This document shows, in pieces, positions 9,302 to 17,357 of a stretch of 64,000 nt of DNA (its first letter is position 1; every line of letters starts with the position of its first letter). The stretch is taken from the NCBI GenBank assembly GCA_030614915.1, contig JAUXAG010000009.1:1-64000 (forward strand). The letters are read 5' to 3'. A program made the translations under genes and the position numbers. The DNA is from Actinomycetes bacterium (GTDB lineage Bacteria > Planctomycetota > Phycisphaerae > JAACET01). Under the pieces are notes generated by a model that worked only from the letters and a program-made list of their open reading frames with translations, was not told the origin of the DNA and did no database searches.

Positions 9302-9365
9302 GAGCTTGAGGGTTTGACCCTTGACCTGGATGCCCTAATGGGCGATTATGCCACTTCGTTTTTCG
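9302..9365 (+). repeat. Direct repeat, upstream copy (partner 10152-10215)
   Basis: This 64-base segment matches 10152-10215 with about three mismatches. In the downstream copy it encodes LTLDLDALMGDYATSFF within a small gene; here the same reading frame is kept but lacks its own start and merges into the leader of the lipoprotein gene. The two copies bracket the lipoprotein gene at 9407-9916. Confidence 0.85.
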
Positions 9366-9406
9366 AGGCACGGCCCCCGAGTACCGTTGTTAGGAAGGAA
9401 AAAATA

Positions 9407-9916
9407 ATGATTAAGAAGATCGACGCGTCTTTATTTGCTCTAGGCCTTATGGTTGCTCTGATTGGATGTGGGCCTACCACTCCAACGACTGATGTAACGC
9501 AATATCTCGGAAAGTCTGAAGAAGAAATCAAGGAGATGTTGGGAGACCCAAGTAAAAGGGGAGAGAGCGAAGCCCACGCCCGATTACAACAAATGGATAG
9601 ACAGTTGATGCAAAAGCATTTCCAGGAGAAGCGGCTTGTCTACCGCCAGGAGCTATCACCGCTGCCAGAACCGCTGATGACTCTGGAGTTGATTATCTCA
9701 AAGGACGGCGTATGTAAGCAGATTCTCGGACAGACGACTGGGTTTGATACCCCGGAGGCGCTGTTGGACGCAATCGGATTGGGCGATCTCGAAAAAGAAG
9801 AAAGCAGCCGGGACCGACTGGGAGTAACCTACAGCATGCCGCCCTATACGCTGGTTCAGGTTCACCGTCCGTCAAGCATGGTTCGGCAATACAAGAACTT
9901 CAGCGTTGCTCGTTGA
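9407..9916 (+). CDS. Putative lipoprotein
   Basis: The ATG at 9407 follows an AAGGA site and starts a lipoprotein signal (MIKKIDASLFALGLMVALIGC), with the lipobox cysteine near residue 21. The mature part is about 145 residues, charged and mostly helical early on (QYLGKSEEEIKEMLGDPSKR), followed by a beta-rich end. The segment around LGKSEEEIKEMLGDP resembles the helical start of SmpA/OmlA-type small lipoproteins; this is a weak impression. The gene is bracketed by a 64-base direct repeat shared with the next gene, which suggests it was inserted there. It should be anchored in the inner leaflet or outer membrane. Confidence 0.65.
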   Translation: MIKKIDASLFALGLMVALIGCGPTTPTTDVTQYLGKSEEEIKEMLGDPSKRGESEAHARLQQMDRQLMQKHFQEKRLVYRQELSPLPEPLMTLELIISKDGVCKQILGQTTGFDTPEALLDAIGLGDLEKEESSRDRLGVTYSMPPYTLVQVHRPSSMVRQYKNFSVAR

Positions 9917-9974
9917 TCTCAGCCGCCCTTGGTGCTAATCGAATGGCAGGAACTACACCTGATACCATCCCCCC

Positions 9975-10274
9975 ATGCTTGATACCCTTTCCGCAGTGAG
10001 TCAGCACCGAGTGAAGCGGCCCTGGAAAGCCAAGCGCAACGAGGTGATGACTCACTCGGCGGCCGTTGTTGGTAAAATGTTACTTGATAACATTGCGGAG
10101 GAGATAGTCTATTATAACGACGCGGCAATCTCGACTTTGGCAACAGACCCAGAGCTTGGGGCTTTGACCCTTGACCTGGATGCCCTAATGGGGGATTATG
10201 CCACTTCGTTTTTCGCTACCCCTAAGAGCCAGGAACGGACTCCGGCCCCGGATTGGCAGAAAGGAATCTTCTAA
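9975..10274 (+). CDS. Small hypothetical protein upstream of pruA
   Basis: An open frame of 99 codons ends 15 bases before pruA. The C-terminal part (DNIAEEIVYYNDAAIS through DWQKGIF) looks coding and contains the LTLDLDALMGDYATSFF segment duplicated at 9302-9365. The N-terminal part is less convincing; the ATG at 9975 lacks a clear ribosome site, and the real start may be internal or the gene may be a 3-prime fragment. I do not recognise the family. The close spacing suggests cotranscription with pruA. Confidence 0.4.
   Translation: MLDTLSAVSQHRVKRPWKAKRNEVMTHSAAVVGKMLLDNIAEEIVYYNDAAISTLATDPELGALTLDLDALMGDYATSFFATPKSQERTPAPDWQKGIF
10152..10215 (+). repeat. Direct repeat, downstream copy (partner 9302-9365)
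   Basis: Downstream copy of the 64-base repeat, located inside the small gene at 9975-10274. The offset between copies is exactly 850 bases. Confidence 0.85.
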
Positions 10275-10289
10275 CCAAAGGAGCGATGT

Positions 10290-11921
10290 ATGTTCAACGG
10301 CATCTTCAACATCCCCAAGCCGACGAACGAGAAGGTTCTCAGCTACGCCCCCGGCTCACCGGAGCGGGCCGAGCTCAAGGCCGCCTTGCAGCAGTTGCTA
10401 GCCCAGCAGACCGAGGTGCCGATGGTCATCGCCGGCAAGGAGGTGCACGGCGACACCACAGCCGCCATGGTCTGCCCCCACGACCACCAGCACGAGCTGG
10501 GCCGCTACCACCTCGGCAATGCCTCCTACGTCGAGCAGGCCATCTCCGCCGCCAACGAGGCCAAGCCCGAATGGGCCGCCATGAGCTGGGACTGCCGGGC
10601 CACCGTCCTGCTCAAGGCCGCCGAGTTGCTCTCGACGAAGTACCGGGCGGTCCTCAATGCCGCGACCATGCTGAACATGTCGAAGACAGCCCAGCAGGCG
10701 GAGATCGATTCGGCCTGCGAGCTGATCGATTTCTGGCGGTTCAACCCCTACTACATGCAGGTCATCTACGGCGATCAACCGACCTCGCAGCACGGCGTCC
10801 TCAACTACATGGACCACCGCCCCCTGGATGGATTCGTGCTGGCCCTGACACCGTTCAACTTCACCTCCATCGCAGGCAATCTACCGACCGCCCCGGCTCT
10901 GATGGGCAACACCGTCGTCTGGAAGCCGGCCAGCAGCGCCGTGCTGCCGGCACACTTCATTATGAATATCCTCAAGGAGGCCGGCCTGCCGGACGGCGTG
11001 ATCAACATGGTGCCCGGCTCCGGGCCGGTCGTCGCCCCGCCCGCCTTGGACCACGTCGACCTCGGAGGCGTACACTTCACCGGCAGCACCAAGGTCTTCA
11101 GCACCATCTGGCTGGCCATCGGCTCCGACATCCGCAAGTACATCTGTTACCCGCGGATCGTCGGCGAGACCGGCGGCAAGAACTTCATCTTTGCCCATGT
11201 TTCCACCGACATCGAGGCCCTGGCCACGGCCCTACTCCGCGGGGCCTTCGAGTATCAGGGGCAGAAATGCTCCGCCGCCAGCCGGGCATACATCCCCGAC
11301 TCCATCTGGCCGCAGGTCAAGCAGAAGCTCCTGGAGCATACAGCCCAGACCCGGATGGGGGACGTCTGCGACTTCACCAACTTCATGGGCAGTGTGATCG
11401 ACCAGAACGCCTTCGATTCGATCAGTGGATACATTGACTTCGCCAAGAGCTCCACCGACTGCGAAATCCTCTGCGGCGGCAAGTGTGACAGCACAAGCGG
11501 CTACTTTATCGAGCCCACCATCGTTCTGGCCCGCCAGCCGAAGAACAGGATGATGGTCGAGGAGATCTTCGGCCCGCTGCTGACGGTCTTCGTCTATCCC
11601 CAGAAGCAGTACAGCGAAACCTTGGACCTATGCGACCAGACTTCCCCCTATGCCCTGACCGGGGCCATCTTCGCCACTGACCGTGCCGCGATTCGCCTGG
11701 CCATGCAGAAGCTGCGTTACGCAGCCGGTAATTTCTATATAAACGATAAGCCCACCGGCGCGGTCGTCGGCCAGCAGCCCTTCGGCGGCACGCGGGCCAG
11801 CGGAACCAACGACAAGGCCGGTAGCTGGCTGAACCTCGAACGCTGGGTCAGTCCCCGGGCCATCAAGGAGAACTTCATGCCCGCTCGCGACTTCCGCTAT
11901 CCCTACATGGCCAAAGAGTGA
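10290..11921 (+). CDS. pruA: L-glutamate gamma-semialdehyde (P5C) dehydrogenase
   Basis: The 543-residue protein is an aldehyde dehydrogenase of the 1-pyrroline-5-carboxylate dehydrogenase group, which oxidises glutamate semialdehyde to glutamate with NAD in proline and arginine breakdown. The NAD-binding and catalytic parts are seen in ALTPFNFTSIAGNL, FTGSTKVFSTIW, VGETGGKN with its glutamate, and the nucleophile cysteine in YQGQKCSAASRAY. The length and the long N-terminal extension fit the stand-alone class, like mammalian ALDH4A1, rather than PutA. An AAGGAG site precedes the ATG. No proline dehydrogenase is adjacent. Its GC-rich codon use differs from the AT-rich cluster that follows. 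Confidence 0.9.
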   Translation: MFNGIFNIPKPTNEKVLSYAPGSPERAELKAALQQLLAQQTEVPMVIAGKEVHGDTTAAMVCPHDHQHELGRYHLGNASYVEQAISAANEAKPEWAAMSWDCRATVLLKAAELLSTKYRAVLNAATMLNMSKTAQQAEIDSACELIDFWRFNPYYMQVIYGDQPTSQHGVLNYMDHRPLDGFVLALTPFNFTSIAGNLPTAPALMGNTVVWKPASSAVLPAHFIMNILKEAGLPDGVINMVPGSGPVVAPPALDHVDLGGVHFTGSTKVFSTIWLAIGSDIRKYICYPRIVGETGGKNFIFAHVSTDIEALATALLRGAFEYQGQKCSAASRAYIPDSIWPQVKQKLLEHTAQTRMGDVCDFTNFMGSVIDQNAFDSISGYIDFAKSSTDCEILCGGKCDSTSGYFIEPTIVLARQPKNRMMVEEIFGPLLTVFVYPQKQYSETLDLCDQTSPYALTGAIFATDRAAIRLAMQKLRYAAGNFYINDKPTGAVVGQQPFGGTRASGTNDKAGSWLNLERWVSPRAIKENFMPARDFRYPYMAKE

Positions 11922-11998
11922 TGCAATTGCGGATTTCAGATTTCGGGGGGTATCTCACTTGTAGGCAGAAACCGTGGCTTGTCCACAAGCAACATTCT

Positions 11999-12165
11999 GG
12001 TGCTTCTGTCGATAACTGTTGGTTACTCCGGTGTAACTGTTTGATTCCGAATAAGTTATGTTCGCGATTTGTGAGTTTTTACCTCGTATTGTGGAATTGT
12101 GCAAGTAATAGCTTTATTTTCAATGAGTTACCGTGGCACTACCAACAGTGGATGGAACAAGCACC
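11999..12165 (+). mobile_element. MITE, copy A (167 bp)
   Basis: A 167-base element with imperfect terminal inverted repeats of 25 bases: both ends start GGTGCTT and share ACTGTTGGT after a nine-base variable core. A full inverted copy lies at 27236-27406 (high identity by eye, small indels) and a left-end fragment at 20305-20337. It has no coding capacity. It lies just upstream of the aldo-keto reductase gene and may influence its transcription. No convincing target duplication is seen. Confidence 0.8.
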
Positions 12166-12255
12166 ACACCAGTGACTGAACGGTCGGGCAGAAAATGTCA
12201 TGCAGTACACTCTGCTTCAGTAGAGTCTTTTAGGAAATTCGGAGAAACAGTAAAA

Positions 12256-13161
12256 ATGAGCCCCTTATTAGCGCAACGTCCATACGGCAAGACCGGAGAG
12301 AAGGTCACAGTCATCGGCTTGGGTGGCGCTGCTCTCGCTGGGCACGGTTTGGCTGAGGGAGTAGCCACTGTCCGCCGTGCACTTGAACTGGGTATCAATT
12401 ACTTCGATACATCACCTGCCTATTGCCAGGGCGCTTCACAAATCATAATGGGTACGGCACTTGCCAAATGCAGTGAGCCCCACCTAATAGCCACGAAACT
12501 CGGTTATTTAGCCACCGCGGCTGACTATCGCTCGCCGAAGGCTCTGCGCGCTCAGTTGTGGGAAAACCTGCGTGCCTTGCGGCGCGATCGTGTGGACATT
12601 CTTCAGGTCCATTTAGCCGAGCGGGCCTGCTGGTGGAAAGACGATGTTGCTCCCAATGAATTGCTGGACCTACACGGTCACTATGATTTCGCGGATGCGC
12701 CCATTATGCAAGTACTCCACGAAGCCAAAGAGCGTGGGGTGTGTCGATTCATCGGCATAACAGCTGATCATGCCGAACCGCTGGCGCAGATCCTGCGTTA
12801 TGTGGATATCGACGCATGTCTGCTAGCCTATGAGTACACCTTACTCGAACGGAAGGCCCGTCAAACAGTGTTGCCAGCGGCTCGTAAAAAACAGATAGCT
12901 TACATCGCAGCGGGTGTGCTCAAAAGCGTCGGAGTAGCCAGCGGCCATAGCCATGATGACCGGCTCAACAGACTACAGGCCTCGTCCGGCCTCACACTTG
13001 CGGCTCTGGCTATCCGATATCTGCTTTGCGATCCAGCCATCGCCACGGTTCTTGTTGGTTCCGCCAATCCCAGAGAGCTAACCGAGTGCGTGGACGCTGC
13101 ACAAGACGGACCGCTTGATCCCGAACTTCAGCAAGCCATCGAACAACTAAGCGCGTCTTGA
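12256..13161 (+). CDS. Aldo/keto reductase family protein
   Basis: The ~301-residue product has the TIM-barrel aldo-keto reductase pattern: a phosphate/cofactor start (YGKTGEKVTVIGLGGAAL), the catalytic aspartate-tyrosine region FDTSPAYCQG, the lysine in LIATKLGY, and a C-terminal cofactor loop VLVGSANPREL. It probably oxidises a sugar to a lactone or reduces a sugar aldehyde. The ATG at 12256 is chosen because the frame upstream runs back through the MITE. It opens the accessory catabolic block but is followed by a 240-base gap with its own promoter, so it may be a separate unit. Confidence 0.8.
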   Translation: MSPLLAQRPYGKTGEKVTVIGLGGAALAGHGLAEGVATVRRALELGINYFDTSPAYCQGASQIIMGTALAKCSEPHLIATKLGYLATAADYRSPKALRAQLWENLRALRRDRVDILQVHLAERACWWKDDVAPNELLDLHGHYDFADAPIMQVLHEAKERGVCRFIGITADHAEPLAQILRYVDIDACLLAYEYTLLERKARQTVLPAARKKQIAYIAAGVLKSVGVASGHSHDDRLNRLQASSGLTLAALAIRYLLCDPAIATVLVGSANPRELTECVDAAQDGPLDPELQQAIEQLSAS

Positions 13162-13171
13162 CAAGCGTACA

Positions 13172-13310
13172 CTAATCGTGAATAACCCACAATTCATTGC
13201 GGATACCATCCAGCTCAACGACGCAATCCGGCTCATCCCCCTTAAAGATTGCCTTGATTATCCAGCAGATGCTCAATTTGCCCTCCTTATTCTCTTTCGG
13301 GACGGAGAAT
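13172..13310 (-). pseudogene. Possible C-terminal gene remnant
   Basis: The minus strand reads PKENKEGKLSICWIIKAIF and continues to ELDGIRNELWVIHD before a TAG at 13172-13174. This has a natural amino-acid composition but no start codon and is blocked upstream. It may be the 3-prime tail of a lost gene, left between the aldo-keto reductase and the promoter of the UROD-like gene. The family is unknown. The plus strand also has a short open frame here, so the call is tentative. Confidence 0.3.
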
Positions 13311-13320
13311 AATAGTTCAG

Positions 13321-13380
13321 AATAGAGATTTGCTCAAGATCTATAAGTCTTGTATGATAAGTAGGACGGAATTTTCGGGA
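13321..13380 (+). promoter_or_regulatory. Promoter-bearing repeat upstream of UROD-like gene
   Basis: A TTGCTC box (13330-13335), a 17-base spacer and TATGAT (13353-13358) make a plausible sigma-70 promoter about 40 bases before the UROD-like start. The whole 60-base segment is repeated at 21521-21580 with around 75 percent identity, including both boxes and the following cGGAnTTTTCGG stretch. Confidence 0.5.
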
Positions 13381-13399
13381 CCCACAGGGCATAATATCA

Positions 13400-14611
13400 A
13401 TGAATTCGAGGGAAAGGGTCATAGCTGCAATTAACAAACAAGAACCAGATAAGGTGCCGATAGATGCATTCAGTCTTGCTTCCAGCGGAGTTGTAGCGAG
13501 TACATACGCAAGGCTTATAAAAAGGATAGGGCTGGGGAGTGAACCAGTTAAGATTTTTAATGTTTTCGGAATGTTGGTTCTCCCTGATATGGAAGTAATC
13601 AATTATTTACAGATAGATACAATGCTCGTGCCTGCTTTATGTCCTCGTTTTGGTATTCCAATAAACAATTGGAAAAAATGGAAGCTGTTTGATGGAACAG
13701 ACGTAGAGGTTCCTGCTGATTTTAATCCCGTTGAAGACAAAGATGGGAACTTGCTTATTGTTGTTGATGATCAGGTAAAAGGTAAAATGCCAAAAAATGG
13801 TCATCATTTTGCCGAGGTGGTCAATACCGGTATGGGCGCAGGAGGTTTAGATGCCCTTGTGGATCCGCCTGGCCCTGATACACAGGAATTTCTATTGTTG
13901 ACGGATGAGGATTTGCAGTTTCGTCACGATGTTGCTAAAGAGCTGTATGAAACTACCGACAAAGCACTTATTGTCGAGCTGGAGGAGAATATTCGCTGGA
14001 ACACCTCAATAGCTAACTGGCTGTACGGAATGGCTGCCGACCCGGAAACAGTCTTTGATCTGCATATGAAAAAAGCAGAGAATTTGCTGGCAAAAGCCAA
14101 GCAGCTTTTCCAGGCCGTTGGTCCTTATGTCAATGTTTTTGCTCTCTATCAGGACTTTGGAACACAAAGGGCCGAAGTTCTTTCGCCTAGAACATTTCAA
14201 AGACTTTGTGTGGAACCATATAAATTGATTTTTGACTGGGTTCATAAAAATACCGACTGGAAGTGTTTGTTACATTCATGCGGCTCAATCTACAAAGTAA
14301 TACCTTATATCATTGAGATGGGCACAGACATTCTGAACCCGATACAGTGTGAGACGGCCAATATGGACCCAAAGACGTTGAAAGATGAGTTTGGGGACGA
14401 ACTCGTATTTTGGGGCGGAGGCTGTGACACGCAAAGTACATTACCCTTTGGTAAACCTGAGGAAATTCGGGAACAGGTGAAAGAACGCATGGAAATACTT
14501 GGCAAAAATGGCGGATATGTCTTTGCGCCGTGTCAGGATATACAAGCCGATGTACCGACAGAAAATGTCGCTGCAATGTTCGAAGCAGCAAAAGAATTTC
14601 GAGTGTTATGA
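13400..14611 (+). CDS. Uroporphyrinogen decarboxylase-family protein
   Basis: The 403-residue protein belongs to the UROD/MtaA/CmuA superfamily: it begins NSRERVIAAINKQEPDKVPID, has LHSCGSIYKVIPYIIEMG with the histidine-cysteine of the methyltransferase branch, and ends with a PTENVAAMFEAAKEF helix. True haem-pathway HemE proteins are shorter and lack this HSCG motif, so this is more likely a methyltransferase-like or unassigned catabolic enzyme. Such genes are common in planctomycete and Lentisphaerae sugar clusters. It is the first gene of the AT-rich operon and is preceded by the repeat promoter. Confidence 0.8.
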   Translation: MNSRERVIAAINKQEPDKVPIDAFSLASSGVVASTYARLIKRIGLGSEPVKIFNVFGMLVLPDMEVINYLQIDTMLVPALCPRFGIPINNWKKWKLFDGTDVEVPADFNPVEDKDGNLLIVVDDQVKGKMPKNGHHFAEVVNTGMGAGGLDALVDPPGPDTQEFLLLTDEDLQFRHDVAKELYETTDKALIVELEENIRWNTSIANWLYGMAADPETVFDLHMKKAENLLAKAKQLFQAVGPYVNVFALYQDFGTQRAEVLSPRTFQRLCVEPYKLIFDWVHKNTDWKCLLHSCGSIYKVIPYIIEMGTDILNPIQCETANMDPKTLKDEFGDELVFWGGGCDTQSTLPFGKPEEIREQVKERMEILGKNGGYVFAPCQDIQADVPTENVAAMFEAAKEFRVL

Positions 14612-14689
14612 GAAAGAGCGAAATTGAAATAATAAGCATATAGTAGAAAAATGGTCTGATAAGCAAAGCTATCCGAGGAGCAATTTGAT

Positions 14690-15718
14690 ATGAAAGCAGC
14701 TGTTTTACATGGAGTGAAAGATCTAAGGCTGGAAGAAATACCAGATCCGAAGCCAAAAGCTAATGAAGTTTTGGTCAAAGTCAATATCTCGGGTGTTTGT
14801 GGCACAGATGTACACATGTGGGCCGGCACTAATTTTGAAGGCGTATTTCCATTTGTGCTGGGACATGAATGGGCAGGTGAGGTGGTCGAAGCGGGGCCTG
14901 AGGTTAAAACTCTTAAAGTAGGCGACCGTGTTACCGGCGAATGTTTTATTCCCTGCCATAGTTGTGCGATTTGTCGAAATGGTGGGATATCCGCATTTTG
15001 CCCCAATCATGCGTATTATGGTTTTCAGCCACAGGCGCCTGGCGGCCTTGCCGAATATCACACTTCACCAGAAGAAAGGTTGCCAAAACTTCCGGTTTCA
15101 ATGACTGATGATGAAGCTGTTCTCATCGAACCTATATCTGTTGCATACCACGCCGTCTGGGGCCGCGGTGGCGGAGTTGGGCCGCACGACAGGGTAGGAA
15201 TCATCGGCGCAGGCCCTATCGGTCTTTTTGCCATGCAAATTGCCCAGGCTTCAGGAGCCCAGGTGATTGTTGTGGAGCCTGCTGAGTATCGCCAAAAAAT
15301 GGCACGGGACATGGGAGCTGAGGCCATAATTGACCCGTCTAATGAGAATTTGACAGAAAGAGTGATGAAACTCACGGATGGCTTAGGTCTCACTTTAATC
15401 ATTGAATGTTCAGGCAGTAGAGAGGGTATTGCTAGTACCATTGATATTGTTGGTGTTGATGGTAAGATTGTTTTGACGGGCCAAAGTATGGGATTACAAA
15501 TTCCTGCCGAGCTTGGAAAACTGATATGGAAACATGCGACTATAACCGGATCCTGCGACAGCCCAGACTTTACACTAAAAACTTTGGCTTATATGTCGCG
15601 CAAACTTAATGACCCAACGAAAATTATCACACACAGGTTTAAATTTGATCAAATGCAAGAAGCATTTGATCTTGGAAATAAAGGAACAGGAAGCGGCAAA
15701 ATCGTTATAGATTTTTAA
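14690..15718 (+). CDS. Zinc-dependent alcohol/polyol dehydrogenase (MDR)
   Basis: The 342-residue protein is a medium-chain dehydrogenase. The catalytic zinc ligands are in SGVCGTDVHMW and GHEWAGEV, four cysteines for structural zinc lie between residues 87 and 104 (CHSCAICRNGG region), and the Rossmann motif is GIIGAGPIGLFAMQ near residue 170. It resembles sorbitol, threonine or galactitol dehydrogenases and should oxidise a secondary hydroxyl of a sugar or sugar acid with NAD. An AGGAG site precedes the ATG. It lies in line with its neighbours, in the middle of the catabolic operon. Confidence 0.87.
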   Translation: MKAAVLHGVKDLRLEEIPDPKPKANEVLVKVNISGVCGTDVHMWAGTNFEGVFPFVLGHEWAGEVVEAGPEVKTLKVGDRVTGECFIPCHSCAICRNGGISAFCPNHAYYGFQPQAPGGLAEYHTSPEERLPKLPVSMTDDEAVLIEPISVAYHAVWGRGGGVGPHDRVGIIGAGPIGLFAMQIAQASGAQVIVVEPAEYRQKMARDMGAEAIIDPSNENLTERVMKLTDGLGLTLIIECSGSREGIASTIDIVGVDGKIVLTGQSMGLQIPAELGKLIWKHATITGSCDSPDFTLKTLAYMSRKLNDPTKIITHRFKFDQMQEAFDLGNKGTGSGKIVIDF

Positions 15719-15747
15719 AGAAACCCTAAAAAAATTGGAAAACAAAA

Positions 15748-16863
15748 ATGTCACAAAATCCAAAACTTTTAAGCACAAATCAGCCGGACTTGTTTTTTGA
15801 GAATTCCGCTGTCGGTAAACTAAAAAAAGAAATCTGGGATGCCAGTGATGAACAGATAGATAAACAGCTAGCTGAATTTGAAGTACCCTCTCCGCCGGAG
15901 TGGTGCAAAGCCGGTAGTTACATTCAAACAACCATACGCCATGAAGTTGAACAAAACCGCCGGAAGAATGATATTGTCCTTATTCCCGTTGGCTGTACCG
16001 AACTTCATGGCGCCCATACTGTTAGTGCTATGGACACGCTATTTGTAACCGGGATCTGTGAAGGCGTTCGACGTTACACCGCCAAGCAGGGCAAGGCCGT
16101 GAACTTGGCACTGCCTCCGCTTATGTATGGCTGCCATCCATATCACCACATCGGCATGCCGGGCACGGTAATCATCAGGGAGAATGTGGCTAAAGAATTT
16201 CTTATCGATGTAATGCTGGGTCTGTATAACGATGGTTTTCGCAAGCAAATATTGGTGAACAATCACGGGCATTTGTGGGTTCTAGAAGCTGCCATCCAAC
16301 AGTTCTGCAAGAGGTACCAGCTGCCCGGGCTTTTTCGCGTAATAGATTGGCACCGTGCGACTCGTGAGTTCTGGCGTACCAAAGAATACGGGGGGCCATT
16401 TGATACTCCCTTCATCCATGCCGATGAAGCGGAGACCTCCGTGGGCTTGTTGATGTTTCCGGATATGGTTGACATGAGTAAAGCGGTCGAGACAGAGGCT
16501 GAATTGCTTATGCCAGGCGGACACATGGACACATCTGTGGACGCCTATGGCCGGCCGAGTCGATGGAGCGAATGTGAAGGCCACGCTGCAATCGAAATTA
16601 AAGGCACACCCGAAGGTGTTGTTGGCAAACCAACTCTTGGTGATGCTGAAAAAGCCAAAAAGCCTGTGCTGGCCATTATGAAATATATCACAATGCTGAT
16701 TGAAGAGACATTAGAGGCGTTCCCGCCTGGCAAAGTTCCTCCGACAGATAAGGTCTCTCTACGAGATCCAAAGGAGCTTGAGCCTTATCTTAGAGAGCCT
16801 TTCAGCGAAGGCTGGAAGAGTGTATATGGCCTGGAACAGGTTGGACCTTTTAAATCAGCATAA
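15748..16863 (+). CDS. Creatininase-family amidohydrolase
   Basis: The 371-residue product has the metal-binding pattern of creatininase-type enzymes: IPVGCTELHGAHTVSAMDT (glutamate, histidine and aspartate), NNHGHLW, and DEAETSVGLL with its glutamate. The family hydrolyses cyclic amides and related bonds; in sugar clusters it may open a lactone or lactam, which is inference. An N-terminal extension of about 60 residues is longer than in the classic enzyme (~260 residues). It follows the MDR dehydrogenase by 29 bases and precedes the VOC gene by 20 bases. Confidence 0.8.
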   Translation: MSQNPKLLSTNQPDLFFENSAVGKLKKEIWDASDEQIDKQLAEFEVPSPPEWCKAGSYIQTTIRHEVEQNRRKNDIVLIPVGCTELHGAHTVSAMDTLFVTGICEGVRRYTAKQGKAVNLALPPLMYGCHPYHHIGMPGTVIIRENVAKEFLIDVMLGLYNDGFRKQILVNNHGHLWVLEAAIQQFCKRYQLPGLFRVIDWHRATREFWRTKEYGGPFDTPFIHADEAETSVGLLMFPDMVDMSKAVETEAELLMPGGHMDTSVDAYGRPSRWSECEGHAAIEIKGTPEGVVGKPTLGDAEKAKKPVLAIMKYITMLIEETLEAFPPGKVPPTDKVSLRDPKELEPYLREPFSEGWKSVYGLEQVGPFKSA

Positions 16864-16883
16864 TATTAACATAAGGGTTTATT

Positions 16884-17324
16884 GTGAAGATACCGTCAAT
16901 GGGACATGTGGGCCTAAGTGTTGCTAACACTCAAAGATCAATAGAGTTTTACAGAGACTTGTTGGATATGGAAGTTGTTCTAGAACTCGACATCTCTGAT
17001 GACCGTCAGGCACGGGTGATAGGCATCCCCGGCACAAAGTGCAAGATCACTCACTTAAAGCTTGGAGATGGTGTGCTGGAACTCTTTGAATATTACGAGC
17101 CCAAAAGAGGCATTAACAAAGCAAAAACGCTCCAGCAAAGAGACCACGGCATAGTACATATTGGCTTCGAGGTTGACAATTTCCATCAAAAGATGCAGCA
17201 ATTGAAGGACAAAGGTGTTGAGTTTGTAGGTGAGCCAGTAGAATTTAGACCCAGTGTCTGGGTACTTTACTTTTACGGCCCTGACGGTGAAGTTTGCGAA
17301 CTGCACGATGTATCAAAAGCTTAA
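16884..17324 (+). CDS. Glyoxalase/VOC-family protein
   Basis: A 146-residue protein with two beta-alpha-beta-beta-beta modules of the vicinal oxygen chelate fold. Likely metal ligands are the histidine in GHVGLSVANTQRS, a central glutamate in LELFEY, the histidine in GIVHIGFEV and the final glutamate in GEVCELHD. It may act as an isomerase, epimerase or dioxygenase on a pathway intermediate. It starts at GTG with AAGGG seven bases upstream. The gene is packed between the creatininase-like and Ldh2 genes. Confidence 0.8.
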   Translation: MKIPSMGHVGLSVANTQRSIEFYRDLLDMEVVLELDISDDRQARVIGIPGTKCKITHLKLGDGVLELFEYYEPKRGINKAKTLQQRDHGIVHIGFEVDNFHQKMQQLKDKGVEFVGEPVEFRPSVWVLYFYGPDGEVCELHDVSKA

Positions 17325-17357
17325 GCAATTAATTTGCACACAATAGGAAGAAATTTT

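Noticed and set aside
10253-11437. Long open frame overlapping pruA in another frame
   Set aside because: It is low-complexity Arg/Pro/Gly-rich translation of a GC-rich gene; pruA matches its family over its full length.
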